Source of the DNA: Hyphomonadaceae bacterium
GTDB taxonomy: Bacteria; Pseudomonadota; Alphaproteobacteria; Caulobacterales; Aquidulcibacteraceae
Assembly: GCA_016791385.1 (NCBI GenBank)
Contig: JAEUMR010000027.1
Coordinates: forward strand, 1 to 64,000
Length of the DNA: 64,000 nt
Direction of reading: 5' to 3'
The translations under genes were made by a program, and so were the position numbers. The notes under the pieces are model-generated. The model was not told the DNA's origin and did no database searches. It saw only the letters and a program-made list of their open reading frames with translations. Shown one piece after another: positions 16,575-25,219 of this stretch (position 1 is its first letter; each line of letters begins with the position of its first letter).

Positions 16575-17900
16575 ATGCGAGCCTCCCGCCCATACGCCAT
16601 CGATCTGCTGCGCCTTGCCGGGCCGGTGGCGCTGGCGCGCCTTGGCATCATCGGCATGGGCCTCGCCGATGTCATCGTCGTTGGTCAGCTGGCGCCTGAT
16701 GAGCTGCCGCACCAGGCGCTTGGTTGGGCGCCGACGGCGGTGTTTCTGGTGGCGTCGATCGGTCTGCTGCAAGGCGTGCAGGTGCTGGCGGCGCGGGCGC
16801 TGGGCGAAAAGAATCCCGAAGGCGCGGGCGTTGCGCTGCGGCGTGGCCTTGTGCTGGCGCTCGGCGCAGGCCTCGCATCCATGCTGTTGATGTGGCTGCC
16901 CGGCGAGCGACTGTTCACCGCGTTCGGCATCGAGGAAGCTCTCGCCGCGCCCTCGAGCCGCGTGATGCAGGTGTTGGCGCTGTCGATCCCGCTGCACCTT
17001 TGCTACATCGCCGGCACCTACTTTCTCGAAGCCATCAAGAAGCCGGCGATCTCAACCGCGGTGATGTGGGCCGCGAACGCGGTCAATCTTGGTTTGAACC
17101 TGCTGTGGGTGCCCGAGCACGGCGCGATCGGTTCGGCGTGGGCGACTGTGGGCGCGCGCGTCTTTCTCGCCGGCGTCTTGCTGCTCTGGATTTACTTGCT
17201 GCGTGACGGACGCTTTTACGGCGTACGCAGGCTCGGCGCTCCGGGGCCGAGCTATGGCGGTCTGCTCGCCGTCGGCATCGCGGCGGCGGTGAGCCAGGCG
17301 GTGGAAGCGGGCGCGTTTTCCGCAATGACGGTGATCGCCGGGCGGCTGGGCGCTGACATCGTCGCTGCGTATCAAATCCTGCTGAACCTGATGGCGTTCG
17401 TGTTCATGCTGGCGCTGGGCCTTTCAGCGGCGACGGCGGTGTTGGTTTCCGAGGCCATCGGGCGAAATGCGCCGTACGACGCGGCGCGCGCGGGTTGGAC
17501 TGGGATGGGGCTCAACGTCATCGCCATGCTGATCGCGGCGGTGGCGATCCTGGTGTTCGCGCATCCGATCGGACGCGCTTACACCGCCGATCCCGCGCTC
17601 GCGGCGCTGATCGCTTCGTTGATGTGGGTGGCGGCGCTGGTGCTGACGCCGGATGGCACGCAGGTCGTGACCGCCTCAGCATTACGCGCGCGCGGCGACA
17701 ATTGGTTCCCGACCTTCAGCCACATCCTCGCTTATGCCGTTGTGATGCCGGTGCTCGGCTATTGGCTGGCTGAGCATCAGGGCATGGGCGTCGCCGGATT
17801 GCTGTTCGCGATCTTCTGGTCGAGCGTGGTGAGCGCGGGCGTGCTGGTGCTGCGTTGGTGGGCGTTGGCCAAGAAGCCTGCACCAGCATTCGCCGGCTAG
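16575..17900 (+). CDS. MATE-family efflux transporter
   Basis: 441 residues with twelve hydrophobic segments and the two-fold MATE arrangement: first repeat RLAGPVALARLGIIGMGLADVIVVGQL (about 8-34) and second repeat AVSQAVEAGAFSAMTVIAGRLGADIVAAYQI (about 235-265). MATE proteins export cationic drugs or metabolites in exchange for Na+ or H+. The ATG at 16575 is chosen because the longer frame upstream overlaps the divergent sulfotransferase gene and carries no family sequence. It is followed by a convergent gene with a four-base stop overlap (CTAG). Substrate and coupling ion cannot be decided. Confidence 0.88.
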   Translation: MRASRPYAIDLLRLAGPVALARLGIIGMGLADVIVVGQLAPDELPHQALGWAPTAVFLVASIGLLQGVQVLAARALGEKNPEGAGVALRRGLVLALGAGLASMLLMWLPGERLFTAFGIEEALAAPSSRVMQVLALSIPLHLCYIAGTYFLEAIKKPAISTAVMWAANAVNLGLNLLWVPEHGAIGSAWATVGARVFLAGVLLLWIYLLRDGRFYGVRRLGAPGPSYGGLLAVGIAAAVSQAVEAGAFSAMTVIAGRLGADIVAAYQILLNLMAFVFMLALGLSAATAVLVSEAIGRNAPYDAARAGWTGMGLNVIAMLIAAVAILVFAHPIGRAYTADPALAALIASLMWVAALVLTPDGTQVVTASALRARGDNWFPTFSHILAYAVVMPVLGYWLAEHQGMGVAGLLFAIFWSSVVSAGVLVLRWWALAKKPAPAFAG

Positions 17901-18787
17901 GCTGGCGCGCCGAGAATCCAGCCTTCTTCGCGTTCGACCGTTTCCCGGCGCGGATCGTTGCCTGCCGGACCGAACATCGCCGCGAGTTGGCCCTTCTCGT
18001 CGAGGGCGTTGAAGCGCTCGCACGCCACGCGCACCTGTGCCTGATCCTTGATCTCGCCCGCACCCGGTTTGGCGCCGAACAAGCTGGGATAGATTTCCGC
18101 GACCACTGCCTCGCACTCGCCGAGATCATCTGCGCTGAGCGGGCGCCAGCCGGTTTCGAACGGCCACAGCTTCACCGCGCGCGTATCACGCAGGCGCTTG
18201 ATCACCGGCAGGCCGGTCAAAGCCTGGCCGCCGACGGAACCCTGGTAATAGAGCTTCCAGATTGGCGAGGGGCCCTTGATCGCCTGCTCGCAGTGGCGAA
18301 ATTCCGGCAGGTCTTCGGGCGAGTGCTCGCGCGGCCGCTTGGTAGAGAGCGTGGCCTGCTTGTCCCGTTCCGGCGCGCCCCAGAACGGGAACGCCTCGCC
18401 GGTCATCAGCCGGTTCATCTTGGCGCCGACCTGGAAGCGATTGTTAGTGTTGTCCGGCTTGTCCTTCACTTCCTTGGCGACGAAATCGATCATCGCCCGC
18501 CAAGGCTCGCCGCCGAGCTTCAGCGCCGCCGCCGTGCCGCGCGGAAACGCCAGCGGGAAATCGAACCCCACGAGCACGCGCTCGCTCTTGCGTTTGAGAT
18601 CATCAAGGATCGCGCCCATCAGCTTTTCTGCCTCAGCGCGGGTGCTGGGATTGTGCGCTTCGAACGCCATCTGAAAGCGCACATTGCGCTTCAGCACGCC
18701 GATCCAAATGGAATCGGCGCCAGTCGTCGGCTTGGTCGCTGCGTTCCAGTCGACCATCACATAGGCTTGAAACAGACGCGCTTTCAT
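17897..18787 (-). CDS. Conserved hypothetical protein, possible RNase H-like fold
   Basis: 296 residues, not recognised with confidence. The start AYVMVDWNAATKPTTGADSIWIGVL (about 8-32) and VLVGFDFPLAFPRGTA (about 70-85) have the strand-Asp-strand look of a ribonuclease-H-like fold of the DUF429 kind, with Asp13 and Asp75 as candidate acidic residues. Homologous proteins in alphaproteobacteria are sometimes labelled cobalamin biosynthesis CbiG, which I think is unsupported by any cobalamin motif here. A second region (KLWPFETGW … EIYPSLFGAKPG) is also typical. It ends within the convergent MATE gene stop and is followed upstream by an oxidoreductase gene one base away. Confidence 0.45.
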   Translation of the reverse strand: MKARLFQAYVMVDWNAATKPTTGADSIWIGVLKRNVRFQMAFEAHNPSTRAEAEKLMGAILDDLKRKSERVLVGFDFPLAFPRGTAAALKLGGEPWRAMIDFVAKEVKDKPDNTNNRFQVGAKMNRLMTGEAFPFWGAPERDKQATLSTKRPREHSPEDLPEFRHCEQAIKGPSPIWKLYYQGSVGGQALTGLPVIKRLRDTRAVKLWPFETGWRPLSADDLGECEAVVAEIYPSLFGAKPGAGEIKDQAQVRVACERFNALDEKGQLAAMFGPAGNDPRRETVEREEGWILGAPA

Positions 18788-18788
18788 T

Positions 18789-19790
18789 TCAGCCGAGCTT
18801 CACCAGCATCTTGCCCGTGTTGGCGCCGGTGAACAGATTGAGAAACGCCTTCGGCGCGTTCTCGATCCCGTTCTCGACCGTCTCTTCCCACTTGATCTTA
18901 CCTTCGCCGACCCACTTGCCCATATCGGCGAAGAATTGCTCGCGCATGTCCATGAAGTCGCTGACGATGAAGCCCTGCATCTTGATGCGCTTGCCGACGA
19001 TGTAAGCCATGTTGCGCGGGCCGGGTGTCGGCTCGGTGGCGTTGTAGATCGAGATCATGCCGCATTCGATGAAGCGCGCGAACGGACGTGCGACCTCGAG
19101 CGCCACTTCCAGATGCTCGCCGCCGACATTGTCGAAATAGATGTCGATGCCCTTTGGCGCCGCCTCACGCACTTGCTTCAGCAGATCGCCCTTCTTGTAG
19201 TTCACCACAGCGTCGACGCCGACCGATTTGAGCCATTCCAGCTTCTGGTCCGAGCCAGCCGAGGCGACCACGGTGCAGCCGCGGATCTTGGCGATCTGAC
19301 AGACCGCCGAGCCGACCGCGCCGGCAGCGCCGGAGACAAACACGGTCTCGCCCGCCTTGGGTTCGCCAATGCGGTGGAAGCTCGAATAGGCGGTCATGCC
19401 CGGCATGCCGAGCACGCCAAGAAAGGCCTGAGGCGGCGCGCTGGTTTGCGGCAGCTTGTTGAGCGCCGCGCCGGGAGCGACGAACGCCTCGCGCCAGCCG
19501 TTCATGCTGTCGACCAGGTCGCCGGGCTGGAATTTCGGGTCGTTGGAGGCTTCCACCCGCCCGACCGCGCCGCCCTGCAGCGCCTCGCCCAGCGCAAACG
19601 GCGGCACATAGCTCGGCCGGTCGTACATGCGCCCGCGCATGTAAGGATCGACCGACATCCATAGATTGCGCACTAGCACCTCGCCGGGGCCGGGGTCGCG
19701 GAGCGTGGCGGTGGCGAGTTCGAAGTTTTCCGCCTGCGGCATGCCGTCCGGGCGGCTCTTGAGCCGGATTTCACGCGACGTGGTCGCCAT
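18789..19790 (-). CDS. NADPH-dependent MDR oxidoreductase (CurA/PTGR-like)
   Basis: 333 residues of the zinc-free medium-chain dehydrogenase/reductase group. It has the N-terminal substrate domain with MSVDPYMRGRM (about 45-55), the cofactor loop VFVSGAAGAVGSAVCQIAKIRG (about 150-171) and FDNVGGEHLEVAL (about 219-231) as in leukotriene B4 dehydrogenases and CurA-type 2-alkenal reductases. These reduce the double bond of alpha,beta-unsaturated carbonyls with NADPH. No zinc-binding Cys/His set is present. The gene stops one base before the 17897-18787 gene begins, so the two form a leftward pair. It is divergent from gltX. Confidence 0.85.
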   Translation of the reverse strand: MATTSREIRLKSRPDGMPQAENFELATATLRDPGPGEVLVRNLWMSVDPYMRGRMYDRPSYVPPFALGEALQGGAVGRVEASNDPKFQPGDLVDSMNGWREAFVAPGAALNKLPQTSAPPQAFLGVLGMPGMTAYSSFHRIGEPKAGETVFVSGAAGAVGSAVCQIAKIRGCTVVASAGSDQKLEWLKSVGVDAVVNYKKGDLLKQVREAAPKGIDIYFDNVGGEHLEVALEVARPFARFIECGMISIYNATEPTPGPRNMAYIVGKRIKMQGFIVSDFMDMREQFFADMGKWVGEGKIKWEETVENGIENAPKAFLNLFTGANTGKMLVKLG

Positions 19791-19917
19791 TTCGCTCTCC
19801 CTGTGCTGGCGCGCACCCTAGGCCTGCAATCGCGCATATCAAGCCGGACCGTTACGCTGGACATAAGGCGGGGCGCGGACGCATAACCCGGCGCTTTCCC
19901 GCACAGAGTCTGACCAG

Positions 19918-21255
19918 ATGTCCATCCGCCTCCGTTTCGCGCCGTCGCCCACCGGGCGCATCCATGTGGGCAATGTCCGCACGGCGCTGATGAACTGGCT
20001 GTTCGCGGTGCGCGAAGGGGGGCAGGTGCTGTTGCGCATCGACGACACCGATCTCGCCCGCTCGACCAAAGAGTACGAGCAAGGGATCGTCGACGATCTC
20101 GCTTGGCTTGGTCTCAAGTGGAACGAGCGGGCGAACCAATCGCATCGCTTCGATGTGTACGAGAAGGCGGCGGCCAAGCTGAAGGCCGACGGCCTGCTCT
20201 ATCCCTGCTACGAGACCGAGGACGAACTCGACCGCAAGCGCAAGATCACGCAATCGCGCGGACGCCCGCCAGTCTATGATCGCGCGGCCCTAAAGTTGAC
20301 GGCGGAAGAGCGGGCGAAACTCGAAGCGGAGGGCCGCAAGCCGCACTGGCGTTTCAAGCTTTCCGGCGGACGCAAGGATTGGGTCGATCTCGTACGCGGG
20401 CCGCAATCGATCGACACCGCCTCGCTGTCCGATCCGGTGCTGATCCGTGAGGACGGCGCGTTCCTCTACACGCTGCCGAGCGTTGTCGACGACATCGATT
20501 TCAAAATCACGCACATCGTTCGCGGCGAAGACCACGTGACCAATTCCGGCGTGCAGATCGAAATCTTCGAGGCGTTGGGCGGCGAGGTCCCTGCGTTCGG
20601 CCACTTCCCGTTGCTGGTCGGCGCCGATGGCGGCGCGCTGTCCAAGCGCATTGGTTCGCTCGGCGTCGGTGAACTGGCGGCGGAGGGCTATGAGCCGGTG
20701 GCGGTGCTCTCGCACTTGGCCAAGATCGGCACCTCCGATCCGGTCGAGCCGCGCCTGACCATCGAACAGCTCGCCGACGAGTTTGCCTTCGAGAAGATCG
20801 GCCGCGCTCCGGCGCGCTTCGATCCGGAAGAATTGAAGCGCGTGAACGCGGCGGTGCTGCACCAGCTCGACTATGCGGCGGTGAAGGATCGCCTGGCGAA
20901 GCTGGAGGCCGACAAAGGCGAAGGGTTCTGGAACGCCATCCGCGCCAACATTCAGTTGCTGCCGGAAGCGCGGCAATGGGCCCACATCGTTGACGGCCCG
21001 ATCGAGCCGTTCGTGCCGGATGCCGCGTTCGCCGATGCGGCGCTCGAAGTGCTGCCGAAGGGCGCCTATGACGGCGCCACCTGGGGCGCCTTCGTCAATG
21101 CCGTAAAGGAGAAGACCGGCGCGAAAGGCAAAGCCCTGTTCATGCCGCTGCGCCAAGCGCTGACGGGGCTCGATCATGGCCCTGAGATGGCCGCGCTCTT
21201 TCCGCTGATCGGTGAAGACCGCGCGCGCAAGCGTTTGCAGGGCCAAACGGCGTAG
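19918..21255 (+). CDS. gltX: Glutamate--tRNA ligase
   Basis: Charges tRNA-Glu (or tRNA-Gln for later amidation) with glutamate in the cytosol. The 445-residue class I synthetase opens with RFAPSPTGRIHVGNVRTAL, whose HVGN (16-19) is the HIGH-box, and has ALSKRIGSLGV (about 240-250) as the KMSKS-box, plus HIVRGEDHVTNSG for the glutamate/ATP site. The KMSKS lead residue is Ala, in place of the common Lys, as in the GluRS-2 type often found as a second copy in alphaproteobacteria. Length matches the family. The next gene begins 15 bases downstream, so CPBP protease may be co-transcribed. Confidence 0.95.
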   Translation: MSIRLRFAPSPTGRIHVGNVRTALMNWLFAVREGGQVLLRIDDTDLARSTKEYEQGIVDDLAWLGLKWNERANQSHRFDVYEKAAAKLKADGLLYPCYETEDELDRKRKITQSRGRPPVYDRAALKLTAEERAKLEAEGRKPHWRFKLSGGRKDWVDLVRGPQSIDTASLSDPVLIREDGAFLYTLPSVVDDIDFKITHIVRGEDHVTNSGVQIEIFEALGGEVPAFGHFPLLVGADGGALSKRIGSLGVGELAAEGYEPVAVLSHLAKIGTSDPVEPRLTIEQLADEFAFEKIGRAPARFDPEELKRVNAAVLHQLDYAAVKDRLAKLEADKGEGFWNAIRANIQLLPEARQWAHIVDGPIEPFVPDAAFADAALEVLPKGAYDGATWGAFVNAVKEKTGAKGKALFMPLRQALTGLDHGPEMAALFPLIGEDRARKRLQGQTA

Positions 21256-21269
21256 AGAGCGAAGCGAGC

Positions 21270-22115
21270 TTGGCGCTCAACCCCTTCATCAACGCGCAAG
21301 GGCGTTTGCGTTCGGGCTGGTGGCTCGCGTTCTTTTTGTTGGTTCTGCTCGCGTTGCTTGCGCCGCTGATCGTGCTGGCGAGCAATAGCGGGGCGGGCGT
21401 GCCGATCTGGCAGCAGGCGCTGGCCGTTTTGGCCGCGTCGATCATTTGCCAGCTTCTGCGCCGCCGCCCGCTGCAGGAGATGCTCGGGCCGTTCGGTGGC
21501 AGCTGGCTCGCGCAGGCCGCGACCGGCGGAGCAATCGGGTTTGCACTGATGGCGGCGCCGGCTGCGGCGCTTGCGGCGCTTGGTGCGGTCCGGTTCGAGC
21601 TTGCCCCGCTCGATGCTGCGGCGCTGGCGAGCGCATTCTGGCTGTTCGTCGGCGTCGCCGTCACCGAGGAGCTGATGTTCCGCGGTTTTGCGTTTCAACG
21701 CCTAATCGACGGCTTGGGCCTGTGGCCCGCACAAGTGATCGGGGCCAGCTTCTTCGTTCTGACGCACTCGGACGCGCTGAAGGAGATAGGCGCGCTCGGA
21801 CTGCTGGCGGGCCTGAATATCTTCATTGCCGCCTTGATGTTCGGCTTCGCGTTCCTGCGCACGCGCAGCCTAGCGATGCCCATCGGCATCCATCTGATAG
21901 CGAACTTCACGCAAGGCGCGCTGCTTGGATTTGGCGTCAGCGGAGGCGACATGCAGGGGTGGTTGCGGCCAGCCTTGGTTGGACCCGACTGGCTGACGGG
22001 CGGCGCGTTCGGTCTGGAAGCGAGTGTTCCAGGTCTGATTTGCGTAAGCGCTGTGACTGTTCTGCTGGCGCGCTATGCCGGCACGAACCGCAAGGCTGCG
22101 CCGTTGTTGCAGTAA
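21270..22115 (+). CDS. CPBP-family intramembrane metalloprotease
   Basis: 281 residues with about eight hydrophobic segments. The conserved CPBP (Abi/Rce1-like) motifs are EELMFRGF (about 132-139), the paired glutamates and Arg of the site, and FVLTHSD (about 163-169) and GIHLIANF (about 207-214), giving the metal-binding histidines. Such proteins are membrane proteases or protease-like factors with mostly unknown substrates. A TTG at 21270 begins the frame 15 bases after gltX; no better start is close. Its end overlaps the convergent MsrB gene by 43 bases, an unusually long overlap for this genome. Confidence 0.82.
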   Translation: MALNPFINAQGRLRSGWWLAFFLLVLLALLAPLIVLASNSGAGVPIWQQALAVLAASIICQLLRRRPLQEMLGPFGGSWLAQAATGGAIGFALMAAPAAALAALGAVRFELAPLDAAALASAFWLFVGVAVTEELMFRGFAFQRLIDGLGLWPAQVIGASFFVLTHSDALKEIGALGLLAGLNIFIAALMFGFAFLRTRSLAMPIGIHLIANFTQGALLGFGVSGGDMQGWLRPALVGPDWLTGGAFGLEASVPGLICVSAVTVLLARYAGTNRKAAPLLQ

Positions 22116-22588
22116 CGCAGGTTGGTCGGGCGCGGGCCGTCGCCGAACACGTGCCCCTGGTGCCCCAGGCATTGCGCGCAATGATATTCGGTGCGCGGTT
22201 GCAGTAGCAGTAAGTCGGCTTTCGTGCCGACATTCTCGCGCATGATGCGGAAGAAGCTTGGCCACCCGGTGCCCGAATTGAATTTCCACTCCGATTGAAA
22301 CAACGCCAGTCCGCAACCGGCGCAGACGAAGGTTCCCTGCCGGTGCTCATTGTTGAACGGGCTCGTGCCCGCGCGCTCGGTGGCTTCCTGGCGCAGGACA
22401 CGGAACGAGAGCGGCTCCAGCCGCTCTCGCCATTGCGCTTCGGTCAGACGCCGCCATGGCGAATTGGCGTAGCGGGCTTCGTTGGCGGCGCTGTTGATGC
22501 CAAGGTTCTCCTGGCCCTCGGCGGTGCACGCGATCAGGGGGGAGAGAGCGGCGGAGAAGATGAGGGCGCGTCGGGAAAGCTCGGTCAT
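22073..22588 (-). CDS. msrB: Methionine-R-sulfoxide reductase, putative lipoprotein form
   Basis: Reduces methionine-(R)-sulfoxide in oxidised proteins. The 171-residue protein has the structural zinc cysteines CxxC twice (C89/C92 and C137/C140), GTGWPSFF (about 106-113) and the active-site RYCNNGAALRF with nucleophile Cys160. The first 21 residues (SRRALIFSAALSPLIAC) form a signal with a lipobox-like LIAC; SRRALIF also resembles a twin-arginine signal. I infer an envelope-bound, periplasmic MsrB rather than the cytosolic form. A TTG at 22597 is in frame; ATG 22588 is preferred. Common MsrB ends with RYCINSAALRF; here NNG replaces INS, a mild change. Confidence 0.85.
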   Translation of the reverse strand: MTELSRRALIFSAALSPLIACTAEGQENLGINSAANEARYANSPWRRLTEAQWRERLEPLSFRVLRQEATERAGTSPFNNEHRQGTFVCAGCGLALFQSEWKFNSGTGWPSFFRIMRENVGTKADLLLLQPRTEYHCAQCLGHQGHVFGDGPRPTNLRYCNNGAALRFVPA

Positions 22589-22621
22589 GTCAGCCAATAC
22601 GAGCTGACCCCCGCGCCGGTT

Positions 22622-23212
22622 TCAAGCGGGCGCCGCGATGCGGGCCTGGATCGCATCGAAACAGGCATCGATGGACCGCGCGTAGGCGAGCACATCGCCA
22701 AAGCTCGGCGGGGTCAGGTTGGCCTCCATCGTGTGCTGGATCAGGGAGAAGAAGGGGGCCCAGAAATCGTCTTCCGAGAGGAACACCACAGGCTTGGCGT
22801 GCAAGTTGAGCCGCGCCCAAGAGAGTGTTTCGACCGCTTCTTCGAGCGTGCCGATGCCGCCGGGAAGCACGACGAAGGCGTCGCTTTCCTGGAACATGAT
22901 CATTTTGCGCTCGTGCATCGTATCAACCATGCGATGGGGCACGGCATCGAACACGATTTCACGGCGCTCGAGAAAGCGCGGCATGACGCCGAGCACGTCG
23001 CCGCCGCCAGCGTGCGCCGCTTTCGCGCAGCGCCCCATCAACCCGATGGCGCCGCCTCCATAAACCAAGCGCAGGCCGCGTTGTGCGAGCGCCGCTCCGA
23101 AACGGGTCGCAAGGTCGAGATACTCGGGCTTCGTGCTCTCAGACGAACCGCAATAGACGCAAACAGAGCGAAGCGGTCTGCGGGTAGGGCTGGAATCGGC
23201 CATCGGGCTCAT
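22622..23212 (-). CDS. LOG-family protein (cytokinin riboside 5'-monophosphate phosphoribohydrolase-like)
   Basis: 196 residues of the TIGR00730/LOG family. It has VCVYCGSSESTKPEYLDLA near the start (about 17-35), LVYGGGAIGLMG (about 49-60) and the family signature PGGIGTLEEAVE (about 117-128), with the conserved Arg/Glu of the phosphoribohydrolase site. In bacteria these proteins hydrolyse nucleotide monophosphates such as AMP, or act on cytokinin riboside phosphates; the natural role is usually unclear. It is 33 bases upstream of msrB on the same strand, so both may share a transcript. An alternative ATG lies three codons in. Confidence 0.85.
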   Translation of the reverse strand: MSPMADSSPTRRPLRSVCVYCGSSESTKPEYLDLATRFGAALAQRGLRLVYGGGAIGLMGRCAKAAHAGGGDVLGVMPRFLERREIVFDAVPHRMVDTMHERKMIMFQESDAFVVLPGGIGTLEEAVETLSWARLNLHAKPVVFLSEDDFWAPFFSLIQHTMEANLTPPSFGDVLAYARSIDACFDAIQARIAAPA

Positions 23213-23284
23213 CTCATCTAGCCATTACGGCGCATTGCAGGCGAAAACCAGCGCGCCTAAGTGCGCTGCTACAAGGATTGTTCC

Positions 23285-25120
23285 ATGGCGCGCGGCGAAC
23301 ATAAGCAGGTAGGGCAGCCCGAACCCGGCGCGGACGTTTCGCCGCCGCTGTTGAAGACCGTTTCGCGGCTGATGAGCCTGATCGGCGGGCTCAGTGGCCC
23401 AGGCTACCGCGTCCGCTTGTGGGCCGCGCTGGGCCTGACTCTGACCGGCAAGGTGTTGGCGGTGTTCTCGCCGCTGGTGCTGGCCGAAGGCATCAACAGG
23501 TTAAGTGGCGGCGACGCGGCAGGCGCGCTGCCGGCCTTTCTCGGCCTCGCGGGCTTCTGGGCGGGGTTGCGTTTTGCCTCAACAGCGGGCCCACAGCTGC
23601 GCGACGCCATTTTCCAGCCGATCAGCGAAGAGGCGCAGCGCCGTGCGGGCACGCGGGTGTTCAGCCACGTGCACCAACTTTCGGTGCGGTTTCATCATTC
23701 CAAGCGCACGGGCGCTGTCTATCGCACGATCGAACGGGGCGTTCGCGCCATCGACTTCCTGCTGCGCTTCCTCGCCTTCAACATCGCGCCCACCTTGATC
23801 GAACTCGTGCTCGCGGCAGGCGTGCTTGGATTCAAATATGGCTGGGGCTTTTCGGCGATCGCGGCGCTGACGGTGGTTGTCTATGCGTGGCTCACCTTCG
23901 GCATCACCGAGTGGCGGCTGCGGCACCGGCGCGAGATGAACGAGGCCGATACTGAAGCGGCGGGCCGGGCGGTGGATTCGCTGCTGAACTTCGAGACGGT
24001 GAAGAGCTTCGCCGCCGAAGCGCGTGAAAGCGAACGTTACGACCGCGCCCTGGCGTCCTACGCTTTCGCCGCCGTCCGCTCGAACACATCGCTTGTGATG
24101 CTGAACGTGGCTCAAAACCTCGTTATGAACGTGGGGCTGGTGGCTATGGTGCTGGCTGCCGGCGCCGTCGTTGCTCGCGGGCAGATGGGCCCCGGTGATA
24201 TCACCGCCGTCATCCTGATCATGACCAATATCTACGCGCCGTTGAATATCCTCGGCTTCGCCTATCGCGAGATCAAACAGACGTCGATCGATATGGAGAA
24301 GATGTTCACGCTGTTGGATGAAGAACCCGACGTCGCCGACGCGCCCAACGCGCCTGCGCTGAGGCCTGGACGCGGTGAAGTTGCCTTCGAGCACGTATTC
24401 TTCGCGCATGAAGGCCGCGATCGAGGCCTCAACGGCATCTCGTTTACGGCGCCGGCCGGCAAGACGACGGCCATCGTCGGGCCCTCAGGCGCCGGCAAGT
24501 CGACAGTGCTGAAGTTGCTTTTCCGCTTCTATGATCCGTCCGCGGGCCGCGTGCTGATCGATGGGCAAGATCTGCGCAGCGTGACGCAATCGAGCCTTCG
24601 CACGGCGCTGGGCCTGGTGCCGCAGGACGTCGTGCTGTTCAACGATACGATCCGCTACAACATCGCCTACGGCAAACCCGATGCGACGCAGGCTGAACTG
24701 GAAGAGGCGGCGCGGCGGGCGCAATTGCTCCACTTCATTGAGGGCCTGCCGCAAGGGTGGGACACCCGCGTCGGCGAACGCGGGCTGAAGCTCAGCGGCG
24801 GGGAAAAGCAACGTGTCGGTATTGCCCGGGTGGTGCTGAAGGATCCGCGCATCTTGATCCTGGACGAAGCGACATCGTCGCTCGACTCCGCCACCGAAGC
24901 GGAGGTGCAGGCGGCGCTGGCGGAGGCCGCGAAGGGGCGCACAACCATCGTTGTCGCCCACCGCCTGTCGACGATCTCGGATGCAGATCAGATTGTCGTG
25001 CTGGACCAGGGCGAGATCGTGGAACACGGCTCGCACGCATCGTTGATCGCCAGGGGCGGTCTCTACGCGGACCTGTGGAAGCGGCAAGCTGAGGAACCGG
25101 AAATCGCCGCTGCGGAGTAA
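23285..25120 (+). CDS. Atm1/HMT1-type ABC exporter (fused permease and ATPase)
   Basis: 611-residue half-transporter that works as a homodimer in the inner membrane. Six transmembrane helices fill about residues 20-330, with the Atm1/ABCB7 signature YRTIERGVRAIDFLLRFLAFNI (about 140-161). The ATPase has Walker A GPSGAGKST (about 399-407), the signature LSGGEKQRV (about 503-511), Walker B ILILDEATSS (about 523-532) and the H-loop AHRLST. Atm1-like bacterial exporters move glutathione-linked metals or persulfides, aiding iron-sulfur and heavy-metal balance. ATG 23285 has AAGGA seven bases upstream and is preferred over a GTG at 23261. Confidence 0.9.
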   Translation: MARGEHKQVGQPEPGADVSPPLLKTVSRLMSLIGGLSGPGYRVRLWAALGLTLTGKVLAVFSPLVLAEGINRLSGGDAAGALPAFLGLAGFWAGLRFASTAGPQLRDAIFQPISEEAQRRAGTRVFSHVHQLSVRFHHSKRTGAVYRTIERGVRAIDFLLRFLAFNIAPTLIELVLAAGVLGFKYGWGFSAIAALTVVVYAWLTFGITEWRLRHRREMNEADTEAAGRAVDSLLNFETVKSFAAEARESERYDRALASYAFAAVRSNTSLVMLNVAQNLVMNVGLVAMVLAAGAVVARGQMGPGDITAVILIMTNIYAPLNILGFAYREIKQTSIDMEKMFTLLDEEPDVADAPNAPALRPGRGEVAFEHVFFAHEGRDRGLNGISFTAPAGKTTAIVGPSGAGKSTVLKLLFRFYDPSAGRVLIDGQDLRSVTQSSLRTALGLVPQDVVLFNDTIRYNIAYGKPDATQAELEEAARRAQLLHFIEGLPQGWDTRVGERGLKLSGGEKQRVGIARVVLKDPRILILDEATSSLDSATEAEVQAALAEAAKGRTTIVVAHRLSTISDADQIVVLDQGEIVEHGSHASLIARGGLYADLWKRQAEEPEIAAAE

Positions 25121-25219
25121 TGTGACGCTGTTGTAACCGAAGGTTTAGCGGGTCAGGCGTTTTCCCTTGCTTGGTGGGCGCCCGGCGGCGCCTCTCTTGC
25201 GTGTTCGCAAGCGCAATGA

